From: Bacteroidia bacterium | GTDB lineage: Bacteria; Bacteroidota; Bacteroidia; B-17B0; Aurantibacillaceae | Assembly (NCBI GenBank): GCA_014378485.1 | Contig: JACMNO010000030.1 | Coordinates: 1 to 64,000 of the forward strand | Reading direction: 5' to 3' | DNA length: 64,000 bases | In this document: positions 1 through 10,039 of the stretch, piece after piece | Numbering within the stretch: the stretch's first letter is position 1 | Layout of the letters: every line of letters starts with the position of its first letter | Notes under the pieces: model-generated | Told to the model about the DNA's origin: nothing | Database searches by the model: none | What the model saw: only the letters and a program-made list of their open reading frames with translations | Made by a program: the position numbers and the translations under genes

Positions 1-1
1 C

Positions 2-1168
2 ACAGTGGCATCAACAGGCAAAGCGTTATCTGTAGATATTAACGGAGATGTTGTTTTGATACCATCGGCCGCTAACGCCTGGCAACTATTGGGAAACGCA
101 GGTACAACTGCCGGCACTAATTTTTTAGGAACTACAGATGTACAGGATTTGGTTTTTAAAACTAATAATGTTGAACGTGCCCGAATTTTAGCATCTGGAA
201 ATTTTGGAATAGGAACACCGTCTCCTCTTGAAAGACTGCATGTAAATGGCAATATTTTAGCCAATGATGGTGTTTATCCGCAGTCTAGTTTCAACATTGG
301 GTATTCAACCGCTTCGGTTATGTCTGATATTTTTGAGCCATGGACAGATAACGGAATAAAATTTTATGATGGAAACAGTTTTTCACATCTCCATGTTGAG
401 GCTTTAGGTTATTGTGTTCTTCAGGCATACAGTACGGGCGGTTCACCAAAAGGAAATTTAGAAAACACAAGTTACTCCGCATTAATATTTCAGGATAAAG
501 GCGGAAATGTTGGCGTAGGAACAACGGCACCCGCTCCTTCAGCTATAGTTGACATTACCAGCACCAGTGCAGGTTTTGCTATGCCGCGCATGACCACCGT
601 TCAGCGAATTGCTATTGCAGCGCCTATTGCAGGCTTACAAGTGTATGATACAAATCTTAAAGGATTTTATTATTATGATGGCACTAAATGGGACTGTGCA
701 AATAATCCTGCCGGCACTGTTCAATATTTTGCTAACGTCGCAGTTCCAAATGGATATTTAGAATGTAACGGTCAAGGTGTTAGCGCTACCACTTATCCCG
801 AACTATTTGCTGCTGTAGGATACTTGTATGGCGGCGGCGGCGCTACATTTAATGTGCCGGATTTAAGAGGAGAGTTTGTACGAGGTTTGGATATGGGTAA
901 AGGGGTAAATGCCGGCAGAGTTATTGGAACAAATGAAGCGGCTTCAACACACAGAGAATTGGGCGGCACAGGAGGAGTGGGTACAATTAATGATTGGTGG
1001 TCTGATAGTAAATTAAATGTTGTTACAGATGGATTAACCACATCAACACCACCAAGTAATGGAGGACAGTTAGTAAACCCATATATTAATAATCCTGCTA
1101 CTGTTTTAGTATATGAATTTTCACATCGTCCTCGTAATGTGGCGCTGTTACCATGTATCAAATTTTAA
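2..1168 (+). CDS. Phage tail-collar domain surface protein (5' partial)
   Basis: The reading frame is open to the left edge, so the GTG at base 5 is probably internal and the true start lies outside the window. The visible 387 residues hold two short motifs (GIGTPSPLERLHVNGN and VGVGTTAPAPSAIVDIT) typical of tail-fibre-like Bacteroidota surface proteins. A tail-collar domain follows from about residue 236, with a GYLECNG motif and then PDLRGEFVRG. The protein ends in NVALLPCIKF, the usual end of collar-type proteins. The family (phage tail collar, microcystin-dependent-protein-like) forms trimeric fibre tips in phages, but many Bacteroidota encode chromosomal versions with no phage around them. 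No other phage gene is visible here. Whether the protein is exported depends on the missing N-terminus. A PKD/T9SS surface protein follows after 32 bases. Confidence 0.8.
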   Translation, partial: TVASTGKALSVDINGDVVLIPSAANAWQLLGNAGTTAGTNFLGTTDVQDLVFKTNNVERARILASGNFGIGTPSPLERLHVNGNILANDGVYPQSSFNIGYSTASVMSDIFEPWTDNGIKFYDGNSFSHLHVEALGYCVLQAYSTGGSPKGNLENTSYSALIFQDKGGNVGVGTTAPAPSAIVDITSTSAGFAMPRMTTVQRIAIAAPIAGLQVYDTNLKGFYYYDGTKWDCANNPAGTVQYFANVAVPNGYLECNGQGVSATTYPELFAAVGYLYGGGGATFNVPDLRGEFVRGLDMGKGVNAGRVIGTNEAASTHRELGGTGGVGTINDWWSDSKLNVVTDGLTTSTPPSNGGQLVNPYINNPATVLVYEFSHRPRNVALLPCIKF

Positions 1169-1200
1169 AATCGGCAGAACTAATTTTTTGTAAAATATTA

Positions 1201-3507
1201 ATGAAGAAATTTAAACTAAAAATATTTAAACATGCTATCCTGCTTTTTTCAGTGGGAATGTTTCAGTATTCGTACGGTCAATCAGAATTTTATAATAACG
1301 GGAGCGGCATCACTGTTCAAAGTGGCGCATTAATCGCTGTTCAGGGCGAGGTGGTAAACACCAATGCCGGCGTTAATGTTGGTTTAATTGATAACTCGGG
1401 CTTAATTTCGTTTTCAGGAAACTGGACTAATACGTCCGCATCAGGTGCCTTAACGCCCACACTTGGTTCTGTAGATATGGTTGGAGCTAACCAAAGCATA
1501 AATGGATCTCAACCAACCCGTTTTAATAATTTAACATTATTAGGCAGCGGCGTAAAAACATTAAATGTTAATACATACGTCAGCGGAGTAGTAGGAGTTT
1601 TAGCGTTAACTTCCAGACCGTTAGATTTAAACAGCAACACTTTAATTGTTACTAATCCATCTACCGGCGCAATTACCCGAACAACAGGTTACGTTATCAG
1701 CGAAACTGCCCCTTTGCCGGGTTATGGCATTATTCAGTGGAATATTGCAAATAGCGCGGTGGGTAATTATGTTTTTCCTTTTGGTTCATTAGCAGCTAAT
1801 TATATCCCTCTTGCATTAAATATCACAACTCCGGGCGCGCAATCAACAACCGGAGGTATTAGTGCATCCACTTATCCAACAACCACTAATCCGGCAATTA
1901 ATAACAGGCCATTACCAACAAGTGTATTGGATTTGGATAATAATTGTAACACGGAGCATGCTCCAAAAATGTTAGATCGCTTTTGGGTTATCAATACAAA
2001 TAATTACAATGTTAATCCCCTCACGGATAAGCAATTTACTTACATTGAAAATGAGTGGGATTTAACCGCAGGTAGTACAAATATGATTACTGAAAGTAAT
2101 TTGCAAGCCTGGCATTACAATTCAGGATGGAGTAATTTACCAAGTTTAAACAATAGCACTAGCAACAATCAAAACTTAGCGGCTAATTTAAATTATGGTG
2201 TATTTACACTTGGAGAGTATAAGCAATTAAGTATGCAACTATTAGATGTGGATAGTGTTGTTTGCTTTGGCGAAAGTAACGGATTAATTCAAGTAACTTC
2301 AAACCAGGGTTATGGCATTAATGGTTATTATTGGAATGGTTCAGCAAGCCCGGACACTATAAGAACAAATCTTACCGCAGGAACTTATACCATTATTGCA
2401 GAAGACATTATGGGCTGCAGAGATACAGTTAATACAATTAATGTATTTCAACCCGCACAACTATTTTTAACTATAACATCTAATGATTATTCTATTTGTA
2501 AAAATAATCCTATAGTTTTAACTTCCCAGTTTTCAGGTGGTATTAAGCCTTATACAGTGAATTGGAGTAATGGCGCTTCTAATACAAGTGTAACCACTTC
2601 TTCTTTAACTCAAAATCAGATCCCGCAAACATCAACAAGTTATTGGTCGGTGTTAACCGACAAAAATAATTGCATTGTAAAATCAGACACCATTGATGTC
2701 AATGTGAACGCGCTTCCGAATATTGATTTTAAGGCAGATAAAGTTGAAGGTTGTCAACCTTTGAAGATAAACTTCACGAACTTATCTGCTGCCACACCGA
2801 GTATTACCTCATGGCTATGGAATTTTGGCAATGGAAATGTTTCTAATGATAATTCAGCAAGCTATACTTATTACACATCAGGCACTTTCAGTATCAGTTT
2901 GAAAGCAACTTCTGATAGTGGTTGTATCAATACACTCACAAAACCGAATTATATTTTGGTGCATCCAAAGCCTGTTGCAGATTTTTATTATACTCCGGCA
3001 GGTGCAAATATAGATGTTTTAAATCCAGAGGTTTCGTTTCATAATACTTCATTTTTAGATGATGATAGATTTTGGGACTTTGGTGATGGCCTTACAATGC
3101 TGTCTGAACAAAATCCAAATCATGTTTATGCTGATACAGGCTTATATAATATCACTCTTATCGTGTCAACCACATTTGGTTGTTTCGACACTATTTCTTT
3201 ACCTCTAAAGGTTAATGAAATAACTACGTTATATATTCCTAATGCGTTTACGCCCAATGGAAATGGCACTAATGATGTGTTTACGCCGGTTGGACTCGAG
3301 CTTCATGAATTTAATATGATGATATTTAACCGGTGGGGAGAAAAGCTATTTGAATCAGCTACATTAAACCAAGGTTGGGATGGAAAATATGGAGGCGTTT
3401 TGTGTAAACCTGATGTATATGTATATAAAGTTACATACAAAGAAGCAAAGGGCTCAACTAAACTTCAGGAAAAAACAAAATTTGGACATGTTACGCTAAT
3501 TAAATAA
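1201..3507 (+). CDS. PKD-domain protein with T9SS type B (gliding-motility C-terminal) sorting domain
   Basis: I place the start at 1201 (ATG AAG AAA TTT) rather than the ORF-track start at 1153. The later start gives a clean signal peptide (basic KKFKLKIFKH, then a hydrophobic run) and removes the overlap with the upstream gene. The 768-residue product has an N-terminal region of unknown fold and a SprB-like unit near residues 345-420 (VCFGESNG). Two PKD domains follow at about 508-590 and 600-680, with WNFGNG and FWDFGDG cores. The C-terminal 90 residues are a CHU_C/type B sorting domain (IPNAFTPNGNGTNDVF, then FNRWGEKLFE, then GWDGKYGG). In this family the C-terminal domain directs export through T9SS, with the protein secreted or kept at the cell surface. 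The cargo function is unknown; adhesion is the usual guess. Confidence 0.85.
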   Translation: MKKFKLKIFKHAILLFSVGMFQYSYGQSEFYNNGSGITVQSGALIAVQGEVVNTNAGVNVGLIDNSGLISFSGNWTNTSASGALTPTLGSVDMVGANQSINGSQPTRFNNLTLLGSGVKTLNVNTYVSGVVGVLALTSRPLDLNSNTLIVTNPSTGAITRTTGYVISETAPLPGYGIIQWNIANSAVGNYVFPFGSLAANYIPLALNITTPGAQSTTGGISASTYPTTTNPAINNRPLPTSVLDLDNNCNTEHAPKMLDRFWVINTNNYNVNPLTDKQFTYIENEWDLTAGSTNMITESNLQAWHYNSGWSNLPSLNNSTSNNQNLAANLNYGVFTLGEYKQLSMQLLDVDSVVCFGESNGLIQVTSNQGYGINGYYWNGSASPDTIRTNLTAGTYTIIAEDIMGCRDTVNTINVFQPAQLFLTITSNDYSICKNNPIVLTSQFSGGIKPYTVNWSNGASNTSVTTSSLTQNQIPQTSTSYWSVLTDKNNCIVKSDTIDVNVNALPNIDFKADKVEGCQPLKINFTNLSAATPSITSWLWNFGNGNVSNDNSASYTYYTSGTFSISLKATSDSGCINTLTKPNYILVHPKPVADFYYTPAGANIDVLNPEVSFHNTSFLDDDRFWDFGDGLTMLSEQNPNHVYADTGLYNITLIVSTTFGCFDTISLPLKVNEITTLYIPNAFTPNGNGTNDVFTPVGLELHEFNMMIFNRWGEKLFESATLNQGWDGKYGGVLCKPDVYVYKVTYKEAKGSTKLQEKTKFGHVTLIK

Positions 3508-3576
3508 AGGGAGTTAGTTTAGTTTTTTTTATTTAGCATGCACGCCTAAACTTTAAGTAATAAAAACATTACTTTT

Positions 3577-4794
3577 ATGTTTAATTTTACTTTAATGAAA
3601 CCAGATACTCACTCTACAGAATCTCCTACATCTACGGCCGTTTTAATTGGTGTTATTAATAAAAGACAAAATGAAGCTTTGGCTTTTGAGTATTTAGATG
3701 AGTTGGCTTTTTTAGCTGAAACCTATGGTGTAGAAACTAAAAAAACTTTCACTCAAAAACTGGAAAAACCTGATAAAGCTACTTTTATTGGAAAAGGAAA
3801 ATTAAAGGATGTTAAAACTTTTATTTTAGAGAACAAAATTCCGGTGGTGATCTTCGATGATGAATTGTCACCTTCTCAACAACGTAATTTAGAAAAAGAA
3901 TTAGGAGCAAAAATTTTAGACCGTACCACACTTATTTTGGAAATATTTTCACAACGTGCTCAAACGGCTCATGCCAAAACACAGGTCCAGTTGGCGCAGT
4001 ATCAATATTTATTACCGCGCTTAACCGGTATGTGGACCCACTTGGAACGTCAGCGTGGAGGAACAGGAACCCGCGGTGGAGCAGGGGAGAAGGAGATTGA
4101 AACAGATCGCCGGATTGCGCGTGATAAAATTGCGCAGTTAAAAGAAGATCTGAAAATCATTGATAAGCAAATGGCAACGCAGCGAAAAAACCGTGGAGAA
4201 TTTGTTCGTGTTGCTTTAGTGGGTTATACCAATGCCGGTAAATCCACCATCATGAACATGATCAGTAAAAGCGAAGTGTTTGCTGAAAATAAATTGTTTG
4301 CCACAGTGGATACTACGGTAAGAAAAGTAACCATTGATAATCTATTTTTCTTATTAACAGATACAGTTGGATTTATTAGGAAATTACCGACACAATTAGT
4401 GGAAAGTTTTAAAAGCACTCTAGATGAAGTACGCGAAGCAGATATTCTTTTACATGTAGTTGATATTTCACATCCTAATTTCGAAGATCATATTAATGTG
4501 GTTCGCCAAACGCTGATTGATATAGGTGCCGGAGACAAAGAAACTATTTTGGTCTTTAATAAGATTGATGCCTTCAAGTACATAAAAAAAGATGAGGACG
4601 ATTTGACACCTGTTACTAAAGAGAATTTATCATTGGAAGAGTTACAAAAAACCTGGATGACAAATCTTGATCAGACCTGCGTTTACATCAGCGCTAAAAA
4701 CAAAGAGAATATTGCTGACTTTAAAAAACTGGTTTACGATACCGTGAAGAAAGTGCATGTGATTCGCTTTCCTTATAATAATTTGTTTTATTAA
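3577..4794 (+). CDS. hflX: GTPase HflX
   Basis: This is a ribosome-associated GTPase of the HflX family, which in other bacteria splits stalled or stressed 70S ribosomes. The N-terminal HflX domain carries TFIGKGKL and the Gly-rich loop RQRGGTGTRGGAGE that marks the family. The G domain has G1 GYTNAGKS (about residue 214), G3 DTVGFIRKLP (about 262) and G4 NKID (about 328). The length of 405 residues is normal for the family. The ATG at 3577 is the track start; a second ATG at codon 7 (3595, MKPDTHSTES) is equally possible. It is monocistronic, faces a convergent lipoprotein gene, and has no obvious strong terminator in the 39-base gap. Confidence 0.95.
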   Translation: MFNFTLMKPDTHSTESPTSTAVLIGVINKRQNEALAFEYLDELAFLAETYGVETKKTFTQKLEKPDKATFIGKGKLKDVKTFILENKIPVVIFDDELSPSQQRNLEKELGAKILDRTTLILEIFSQRAQTAHAKTQVQLAQYQYLLPRLTGMWTHLERQRGGTGTRGGAGEKEIETDRRIARDKIAQLKEDLKIIDKQMATQRKNRGEFVRVALVGYTNAGKSTIMNMISKSEVFAENKLFATVDTTVRKVTIDNLFFLLTDTVGFIRKLPTQLVESFKSTLDEVREADILLHVVDISHPNFEDHINVVRQTLIDIGAGDKETILVFNKIDAFKYIKKDEDDLTPVTKENLSLEELQKTWMTNLDQTCVYISAKNKENIADFKKLVYDTVKKVHVIRFPYNNLFY

Positions 4795-4833
4795 GTAATT
4801 CTTAAAATTCAAACCTAAATTAAATTTCAAAGT

Positions 4834-5595
4834 TTATTTAAACTTGATATTTGATTTAATAATTCCATATCCTGTCCTGAAGTTATAGGACTTGCCATTT
4901 ATTGTTTGAATATTATTTTTATAAAAATTAATTACTAATGAGACATTTGTATTCACTCCAATAATTCCCAAATCAGTACTTGTGAAATTTAAAGATGTAG
5001 GTGATCCGGTTATATTTTGGATAGATGTATTGGCTACCGGATTGGTAGATGTTACAAAATAGGTTTCTATTTCATCAGAGCCACTATAATTAGTTAGTGG
5101 AATTGAAATATTTCCTGAGACAACAAAAGAATCGGCTATGGCCGTATATCCTGTATAAACAGGATAAGGATTGGTATTTGAAAAGCTGAAACCCGGAACA
5201 GCCGTTGTGCCTAAAATAATCCAGTTAAGCGGTGTATTATAAGTAGATGAAGTACTATCTCCAAAGAAGTTAGAAACCGAATAGGCATTTTTTTGAAATA
5301 AAGTTCCGTTTAAATTAACCGAGCCCATATCTTGCAAGGAGCCAGCCGTAGGGCTATTATTTATCAGTGCGGCATTTGATGCGTAAGCCGTGCTGAAATT
5401 GCCGAAAGAACTCACCAGAGTAGATGTGATAATGGCTTGTTTTCTGCTGCCAAACACGGCATAGTTTCCTGTTTGTGTAACTGGGGCAGTAATGTTATTT
5501 GGTTCAGGAGAAGAATTATCTTTTTTCTTACAGGAATTAAAAATCAGAAAAAATGAAGTGATTATTATTAAAGGAATTATTGATTTTGTTTTCAT
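4834..5595 (-). CDS. Lipoprotein of unknown function
   Basis: The N-terminus MKTKSIIPLIIITSFF leads into IFNSCKKKD, a signal peptide with a lipobox-like Cys, so a membrane-anchored lipoprotein is likely. The remaining 230 residues are rich in Ser, Thr and Asn with alternating hydrophobic residues, which suggests a beta-rich extracellular fold. I do not recognise a family and see no catalytic motif. The gene is transcribed toward hflX and is separated from the TlpA-like gene upstream by 112 bases, so it is probably a single transcription unit. Confidence 0.7.
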   Translation of the reverse strand: MKTKSIIPLIIITSFFLIFNSCKKKDNSSPEPNNITAPVTQTGNYAVFGSRKQAIITSTLVSSFGNFSTAYASNAALINNSPTAGSLQDMGSVNLNGTLFQKNAYSVSNFFGDSTSSTYNTPLNWIILGTTAVPGFSFSNTNPYPVYTGYTAIADSFVVSGNISIPLTNYSGSDEIETYFVTSTNPVANTSIQNITGSPTSLNFTSTDLGIIGVNTNVSLVINFYKNNIQTINGKSYNFRTGYGIIKSNIKFK

Positions 5596-5707
5596 AAAGT
5601 ATTATTAAGTTAAATTCAAATGAAAGTTTATTTTTTAAATTTTGCACTACCGATAAAGCAGTTTACAGTACATTTTAATTCTCTTTAACATAAAGATATA
5701 ATTATTT

Positions 5708-6934
5708 TTATTTCCTGGAAAGCAATTCACTGATTAACTCTTCTGTTTTTTGAGTATAATCCTCATATGCCTTACCGGTAGCAGGACCACTAAATCCGGT
5801 GTAAACCGTTTTGACTTTATGTTGTTTGTCTAAAATAATAGTGGTTGGAAAAGCCATCACCTTATTTAAAAACGGTAAACTTTCAGAAGCTTTTTCTTTT
5901 CCGGTGAATCCGGTAAGTAAAATATCATAACCAATATCAAAACGTTTGGTCAGGCGCGTTAAATTTGTTTTCGCACGTTCTTTATCGGCTGTTCTTTCAT
6001 AAGCCAAAGCAATAATTTCCAAACCTTTTTTATTGTATTTTTTATACACTTCAGAAAGGTAGGCACTTTCGTCCATACAGTTCGGACACCAGCTTCCCAT
6101 TACTTGTATAATGACTACCTTATCTTTGAACTTTGCATCATCCAGACTTATCTTTTGATCTTTGATATTGTAGAAGGAAAAATTTATTTTTTTAGTTGAA
6201 TCTTTTAAATATGTTAGACTCTCCGGATTTTGTAGCTTAAATGAATCGTTGCGTTTGCCCATCCAACTCTCATGCCATGTAGAGCCTGAATAAAAATCGG
6301 CTTTATTGATATCCTCTCCATTATTTTCTGCAACAAATAAAAAGGCATGGGAACCATCAAAGCAACTTAAATACATCATTCCATTATGTATCATGCCCTC
6401 TAAATAACGGTAATCTCCTGTTTCGGTTAAGAAAGTACCATCTACATAAGCGCTTTCGTTTTTATGTTTAAATAATCCAATGGCTTTAGAGCTATCAGCG
6501 GATCCAGGACTAAAAGTTACTTCCCATTTACCTTCATAAAGTTTGTCCGGTTTTCCCGGTACATATAAAAAACGCATACTGTTGCCGTATTTGGCAGTAA
6601 AAGCGATGGTCTTATTTTCTTTTTTGGTATGGTTAATCCAAACTCCGGTTAAAATGCTATCCCCAATAATCTTTGTTTTGAATTCCGTATCAAAAACAGG
6701 CATCTTAAAATTGAAGGAATCTTTTTTAAGAATTGTTTCATTTACTACAATACGCTCCTGTGCGTTATGAATAATTAATTGATATTTTCCCTTTACAGTT
6801 TTAATTTCAAAATTAAAAGGGAGTTCGGTGCGTTCGTTTGGATTTAAAAAAAGTACGCCACGCCATATTCCGGATTTAAGTTGCGCTGAACAAATAAAAG
6901 ATGTAAGAAGAAGGAAAAGGACAAAGGGTTTCAT
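5708..6934 (-). CDS. TlpA-family thioredoxin-like protein
   Basis: A signal peptide (KPFVLFLLLTSFICSAQ) precedes a roughly 240-residue N-terminal beta-rich domain of the kind found in Bacteroidota TlpA proteins. A thioredoxin/AhpC-TSA fold follows with the redox pair in GSWCPNC near residue 281. A cis-Pro-type segment (AFPTTIILD) lies near the end of that fold. The family carries out thiol-disulfide exchange in the periplasm. The WCPNC active site is intact, so it should be redox active. The gene lies 35 bases downstream of the GH92 mannosidase on the same strand, and co-transcription is plausible; the substrate is unknown. Confidence 0.85.
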   Translation of the reverse strand: MKPFVLFLLLTSFICSAQLKSGIWRGVLFLNPNERTELPFNFEIKTVKGKYQLIIHNAQERIVVNETILKKDSFNFKMPVFDTEFKTKIIGDSILTGVWINHTKKENKTIAFTAKYGNSMRFLYVPGKPDKLYEGKWEVTFSPGSADSSKAIGLFKHKNESAYVDGTFLTETGDYRYLEGMIHNGMMYLSCFDGSHAFLFVAENNGEDINKADFYSGSTWHESWMGKRNDSFKLQNPESLTYLKDSTKKINFSFYNIKDQKISLDDAKFKDKVVIIQVMGSWCPNCMDESAYLSEVYKKYNKKGLEIIALAYERTADKERAKTNLTRLTKRFDIGYDILLTGFTGKEKASESLPFLNKVMAFPTTIILDKQHKVKTVYTGFSGPATGKAYEDYTQKTEELISELLSRK

Positions 6935-6969
6935 AATGCTAATTAAAAAGTATTTTTTGATAAAACCTA

Positions 6970-9903
6970 TTATCTTGCTTCAATTTCATCAATAAAAATA
7001 AACGCATCGCCACCTTTTCCTGCATGCCAGTCTGGTAATCTACCAAAATTAGTCGCTTTTACTTTTATAAACCTTGCAGCAATTTTAGTGGGATTTTTTT
7101 TATAGAAAGTCCGCATCTGTAAATTGTAATCATCAGCGGCTATACCATTTTCAATTTCACCAAATGGAATATAGTTTGTTCCGTCTTCAGAAATAAAATA
7201 CTCTACCTGCTTCGGGTAAAGAATCCAGGAACGGGTATCCTGCAAAAAACTGGTATTCATAAATTGAATGGATGTTACTTTTCCTAAATCAATGATGCAA
7301 TTAAAATCCTGTCCCTGATAACCCTGCCAACCACCGCTCCTCCAATTTGTAGTGCCGTGTTGTCCATCAATAATTCCATCATCACCTCCTGCATCATATT
7401 GTTTTGAATAATTACTTTGGATGCTGATCTTCCAGTTATTTGGTTTTTTATATACAAGTGCAGTGGTAGTGCTGCTCATGTCGTTTTTAATAAATGCTTT
7501 TGCTTTGATGGTGGTTGATGAATCACAATTAAAAGGCGAGGTATAAATTTTTGAATTTTGTCTTGGCTCAGAACCATCCAGGGTATAGATCAGACTTACT
7601 TTACTGTCATCATGTTCTATACTAATGGTCTTGGTTTTTTCTGTTATCTTGATAGGAGAATTAATAATTGGCGCTGCAATGATTGGTTTGTCAGTAATGA
7701 AACTGAGAGGCCTTAAAGATTCCGATTTTCCGAACATATTTTTGTCATCTAATTTATCCTGCATCATGAACTCAATTTTTCCGCCATTCATGATAGCACT
7801 GTGAGATAAAGCAGAGCTGTTATTTACCTTTCCGTTTAGTGTAGAGGATTGTATGTATTGAAATGTTGAAGATGAATTTTGTTTGCTGATCTCAAAATTC
7901 TTTCCATTCTCTAAATGAATTTTAACATTATCAAATAATGGGGAGCCAATCGTATATTCTGGTTTCCCCGGACACACCTGATAAAAACCAATAGAGCTTA
8001 AAACGTACCAGGCACTCATTTGTCCGCAATCTTCGTTGCCAATCAAACCAACGGGATTATTTTTATAGAATTCTGTCAGAATCCGGTAAACTTTTTCCTG
8101 TGTTTTATATGGCTTGCCTATGTAATTATATAAATAGGCCATATGGTGACTTGGTTCATTGCCATGCGCGTATTGCCCGATCAGTCCTGTTATATCGGCT
8201 TGCGTTCTGCCTTCTGTAGTGCTATTAGCAGAAAATAATTCATCTAGCTTTTGTGCCATTTTATTTTCGCTACCTAATAAATTAATTAACCCCGAAATAT
8301 CCTGCGGTACAAAAAAACTATACTGCCAACTGTTGGCTTCTGTAAAATGATTATTGACTTCTCTGGGTTCAAACGGAGACAACCAATTACCATTTTTTCG
8401 AGGCCGCATAAAACCTGTTTTTTTGTCAAATATATTTTTGTATGCCTGTGCACGTTTTATGAATAGATCGTAATCGTTTTTTTTATTAAGTTTTTTAGCG
8501 ACTTGGGCGATACACCAATTGTCGTAAGCATACTCTAAAGTCTTGGATACACTTTCGGCTTCATCCTCTATTTGCAAATAATTGTTTTGATTAAATACGG
8601 GAATGCCAAGGTTAGTATAATTCGATGCTGCAACCATAGCGTCATAAAGCGCACTCTTATCAAACCCTTTTATGTTTTTGGTGATAGCATCAGCGATTAC
8701 CGAAACGCTATGAAAAGCGATCATACAGTTGGTTTCATTAGCGGAAAGTTCCCACATTGGCAAGCGCCCGCTTTCTTTATATTGTTGTAAAAAAGAATTA
8801 ATGATATCAGCTGTTCTTTTCTGCTCCACTATCGTAAATAGCGGATGTAACGCCCTGAAAGTGTCCCACAAAGAAAATATTGTGTAAGGCGTAAAACCGT
8901 TAGCCTGATGTAATTTTTTATCACGACCCCTGTATTTTCCATCCACGTCTCCGGCTAAGGAGGGGTGAATAAAACAATGATATAAAGCTGTATAGAAAAT
9001 GGTTAATTTTTCAGGATCTTTACTTTGAACATCAATTTTTGACAATTCTTTTTCCCAACTTTTTTCTGCGTCCTGCTTGTATTTTTCAAAGTCCCAGTGC
9101 CTTGCCTCAGCTGCTAAATTTTTTATAGCGCCATCAATGCCCGTCTGTGAGATTCCAACTTTAATCATCAATGGTTTACCGTCACTGATGTTAAACTGGA
9201 GTACCGCCGCCTCAGTTTTTTCCAATTCTTCATTTGGTTTTTTGATTGAAGCATGAATCGTGCTGATGGTTTTAACGGCAATGGGTTTGTTGAACTTCAT
9301 CACAAAATACACATGTTGTTCGTTGGCCCATCCTTCGCTCACCCTTGAACCAACAACCGTGACACTGTCTATTATTTTAAAAGTGCTTGTTAATGTTTTG
9401 TCACGATGTAAAAGATCGATCACGATTGTTCCGGTATCACCTTTAGGAAATGTGTATTGATGAATCCCAACTCTTTGAGTAACGGTTAATTTCACATCAA
9501 TCTTATTTTCCAATTGTACCTGGTAAAATCCTGCGCTTGCTTTTTCTTTTGAGTGTGAAAATTTTGTGGCATACTCTTGCTTTTTGAATCCGGTCTCTCC
9601 AATGGTTGGCATAATTAAAATGTCGCCGTAATCACTCACTCCTGTTCCGCTTAAGTGCGTATGGGAAAAACCATAAATGATAGAATCCGAATAATGGTAT
9701 CCCGCGCATCCTTCCCAATTGCCATCTATGCGTGTATCGGGACTTAATTGAACCATTCCAAACGGAAGAACTGCTCCCGGGAATGTATGTCCGGCACCAC
9801 CTGTACCTATAAAGGGATTAACGTACGGCGCACATTTTGTTTGAGAAAAAAGACATTGAACCTGAATAAAAAAAACAAGATATAAAATAAAAAAGGCTTT
9901 CAT
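6970..9903 (-). CDS. GH92 family glycoside hydrolase (exo-alpha-mannosidase)
   Basis: Secreted enzyme of 977 residues with a signal peptide ending near LFSQTKCA. The N-terminal GH92 signature is clear (YVNPFIGTGGAGHTFPGA, then PFGMVQLSPDTR). The catalytic (alpha/alpha)6 part contains YTIFSLWDTFRALHPL, the PSHHMAYLYNY motif and GNEDCGQMSAW at about residue 620; the last belongs to the family's conserved active-site region. Known GH92 members are Ca-dependent inverting alpha-mannosidases acting on N-glycans or yeast mannan. After the catalytic module I see a chitobiase C-terminal-like segment (IYTLDGSEP, about 740-810) and an F5/8 type C-like carbohydrate-binding domain (about 820-977). Linkage specificity cannot be read from sequence. 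The genes upstream are a small unknown and a sugar permease. Confidence 0.93.
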   Translation of the reverse strand: MKAFFILYLVFFIQVQCLFSQTKCAPYVNPFIGTGGAGHTFPGAVLPFGMVQLSPDTRIDGNWEGCAGYHYSDSIIYGFSHTHLSGTGVSDYGDILIMPTIGETGFKKQEYATKFSHSKEKASAGFYQVQLENKIDVKLTVTQRVGIHQYTFPKGDTGTIVIDLLHRDKTLTSTFKIIDSVTVVGSRVSEGWANEQHVYFVMKFNKPIAVKTISTIHASIKKPNEELEKTEAAVLQFNISDGKPLMIKVGISQTGIDGAIKNLAAEARHWDFEKYKQDAEKSWEKELSKIDVQSKDPEKLTIFYTALYHCFIHPSLAGDVDGKYRGRDKKLHQANGFTPYTIFSLWDTFRALHPLFTIVEQKRTADIINSFLQQYKESGRLPMWELSANETNCMIAFHSVSVIADAITKNIKGFDKSALYDAMVAASNYTNLGIPVFNQNNYLQIEDEAESVSKTLEYAYDNWCIAQVAKKLNKKNDYDLFIKRAQAYKNIFDKKTGFMRPRKNGNWLSPFEPREVNNHFTEANSWQYSFFVPQDISGLINLLGSENKMAQKLDELFSANSTTEGRTQADITGLIGQYAHGNEPSHHMAYLYNYIGKPYKTQEKVYRILTEFYKNNPVGLIGNEDCGQMSAWYVLSSIGFYQVCPGKPEYTIGSPLFDNVKIHLENGKNFEISKQNSSSTFQYIQSSTLNGKVNNSSALSHSAIMNGGKIEFMMQDKLDDKNMFGKSESLRPLSFITDKPIIAAPIINSPIKITEKTKTISIEHDDSKVSLIYTLDGSEPRQNSKIYTSPFNCDSSTTIKAKAFIKNDMSSTTTALVYKKPNNWKISIQSNYSKQYDAGGDDGIIDGQHGTTNWRSGGWQGYQGQDFNCIIDLGKVTSIQFMNTSFLQDTRSWILYPKQVEYFISEDGTNYIPFGEIENGIAADDYNLQMRTFYKKNPTKIAARFIKVKATNFGRLPDWHAGKGGDAFIFIDEIEAR

Positions 9904-10039
9904 AAAGTTAAACTATATACACTTTAAAAATACTGTTTTATTAGAGTTTACAAACTATTAATGCGACAATTTCCTTGTAGAATATAGATTCTAAACAGCT
10001 TATTGTAGTGTCTACAACATAAAGTTTACGTAACAGTTT

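Noticed and set aside
793-1161. 122-codon minus-strand ORF under the tail-collar gene.
   Set aside because: It lies fully opposite a well-supported coding domain and has no recognisable motif.
3508-3560. Inverted repeat GTTTAG/CTAAAC after the PKD protein gene as a terminator.
   Set aside because: The stem is six bases with a loop over 20 bases; too weak to call.
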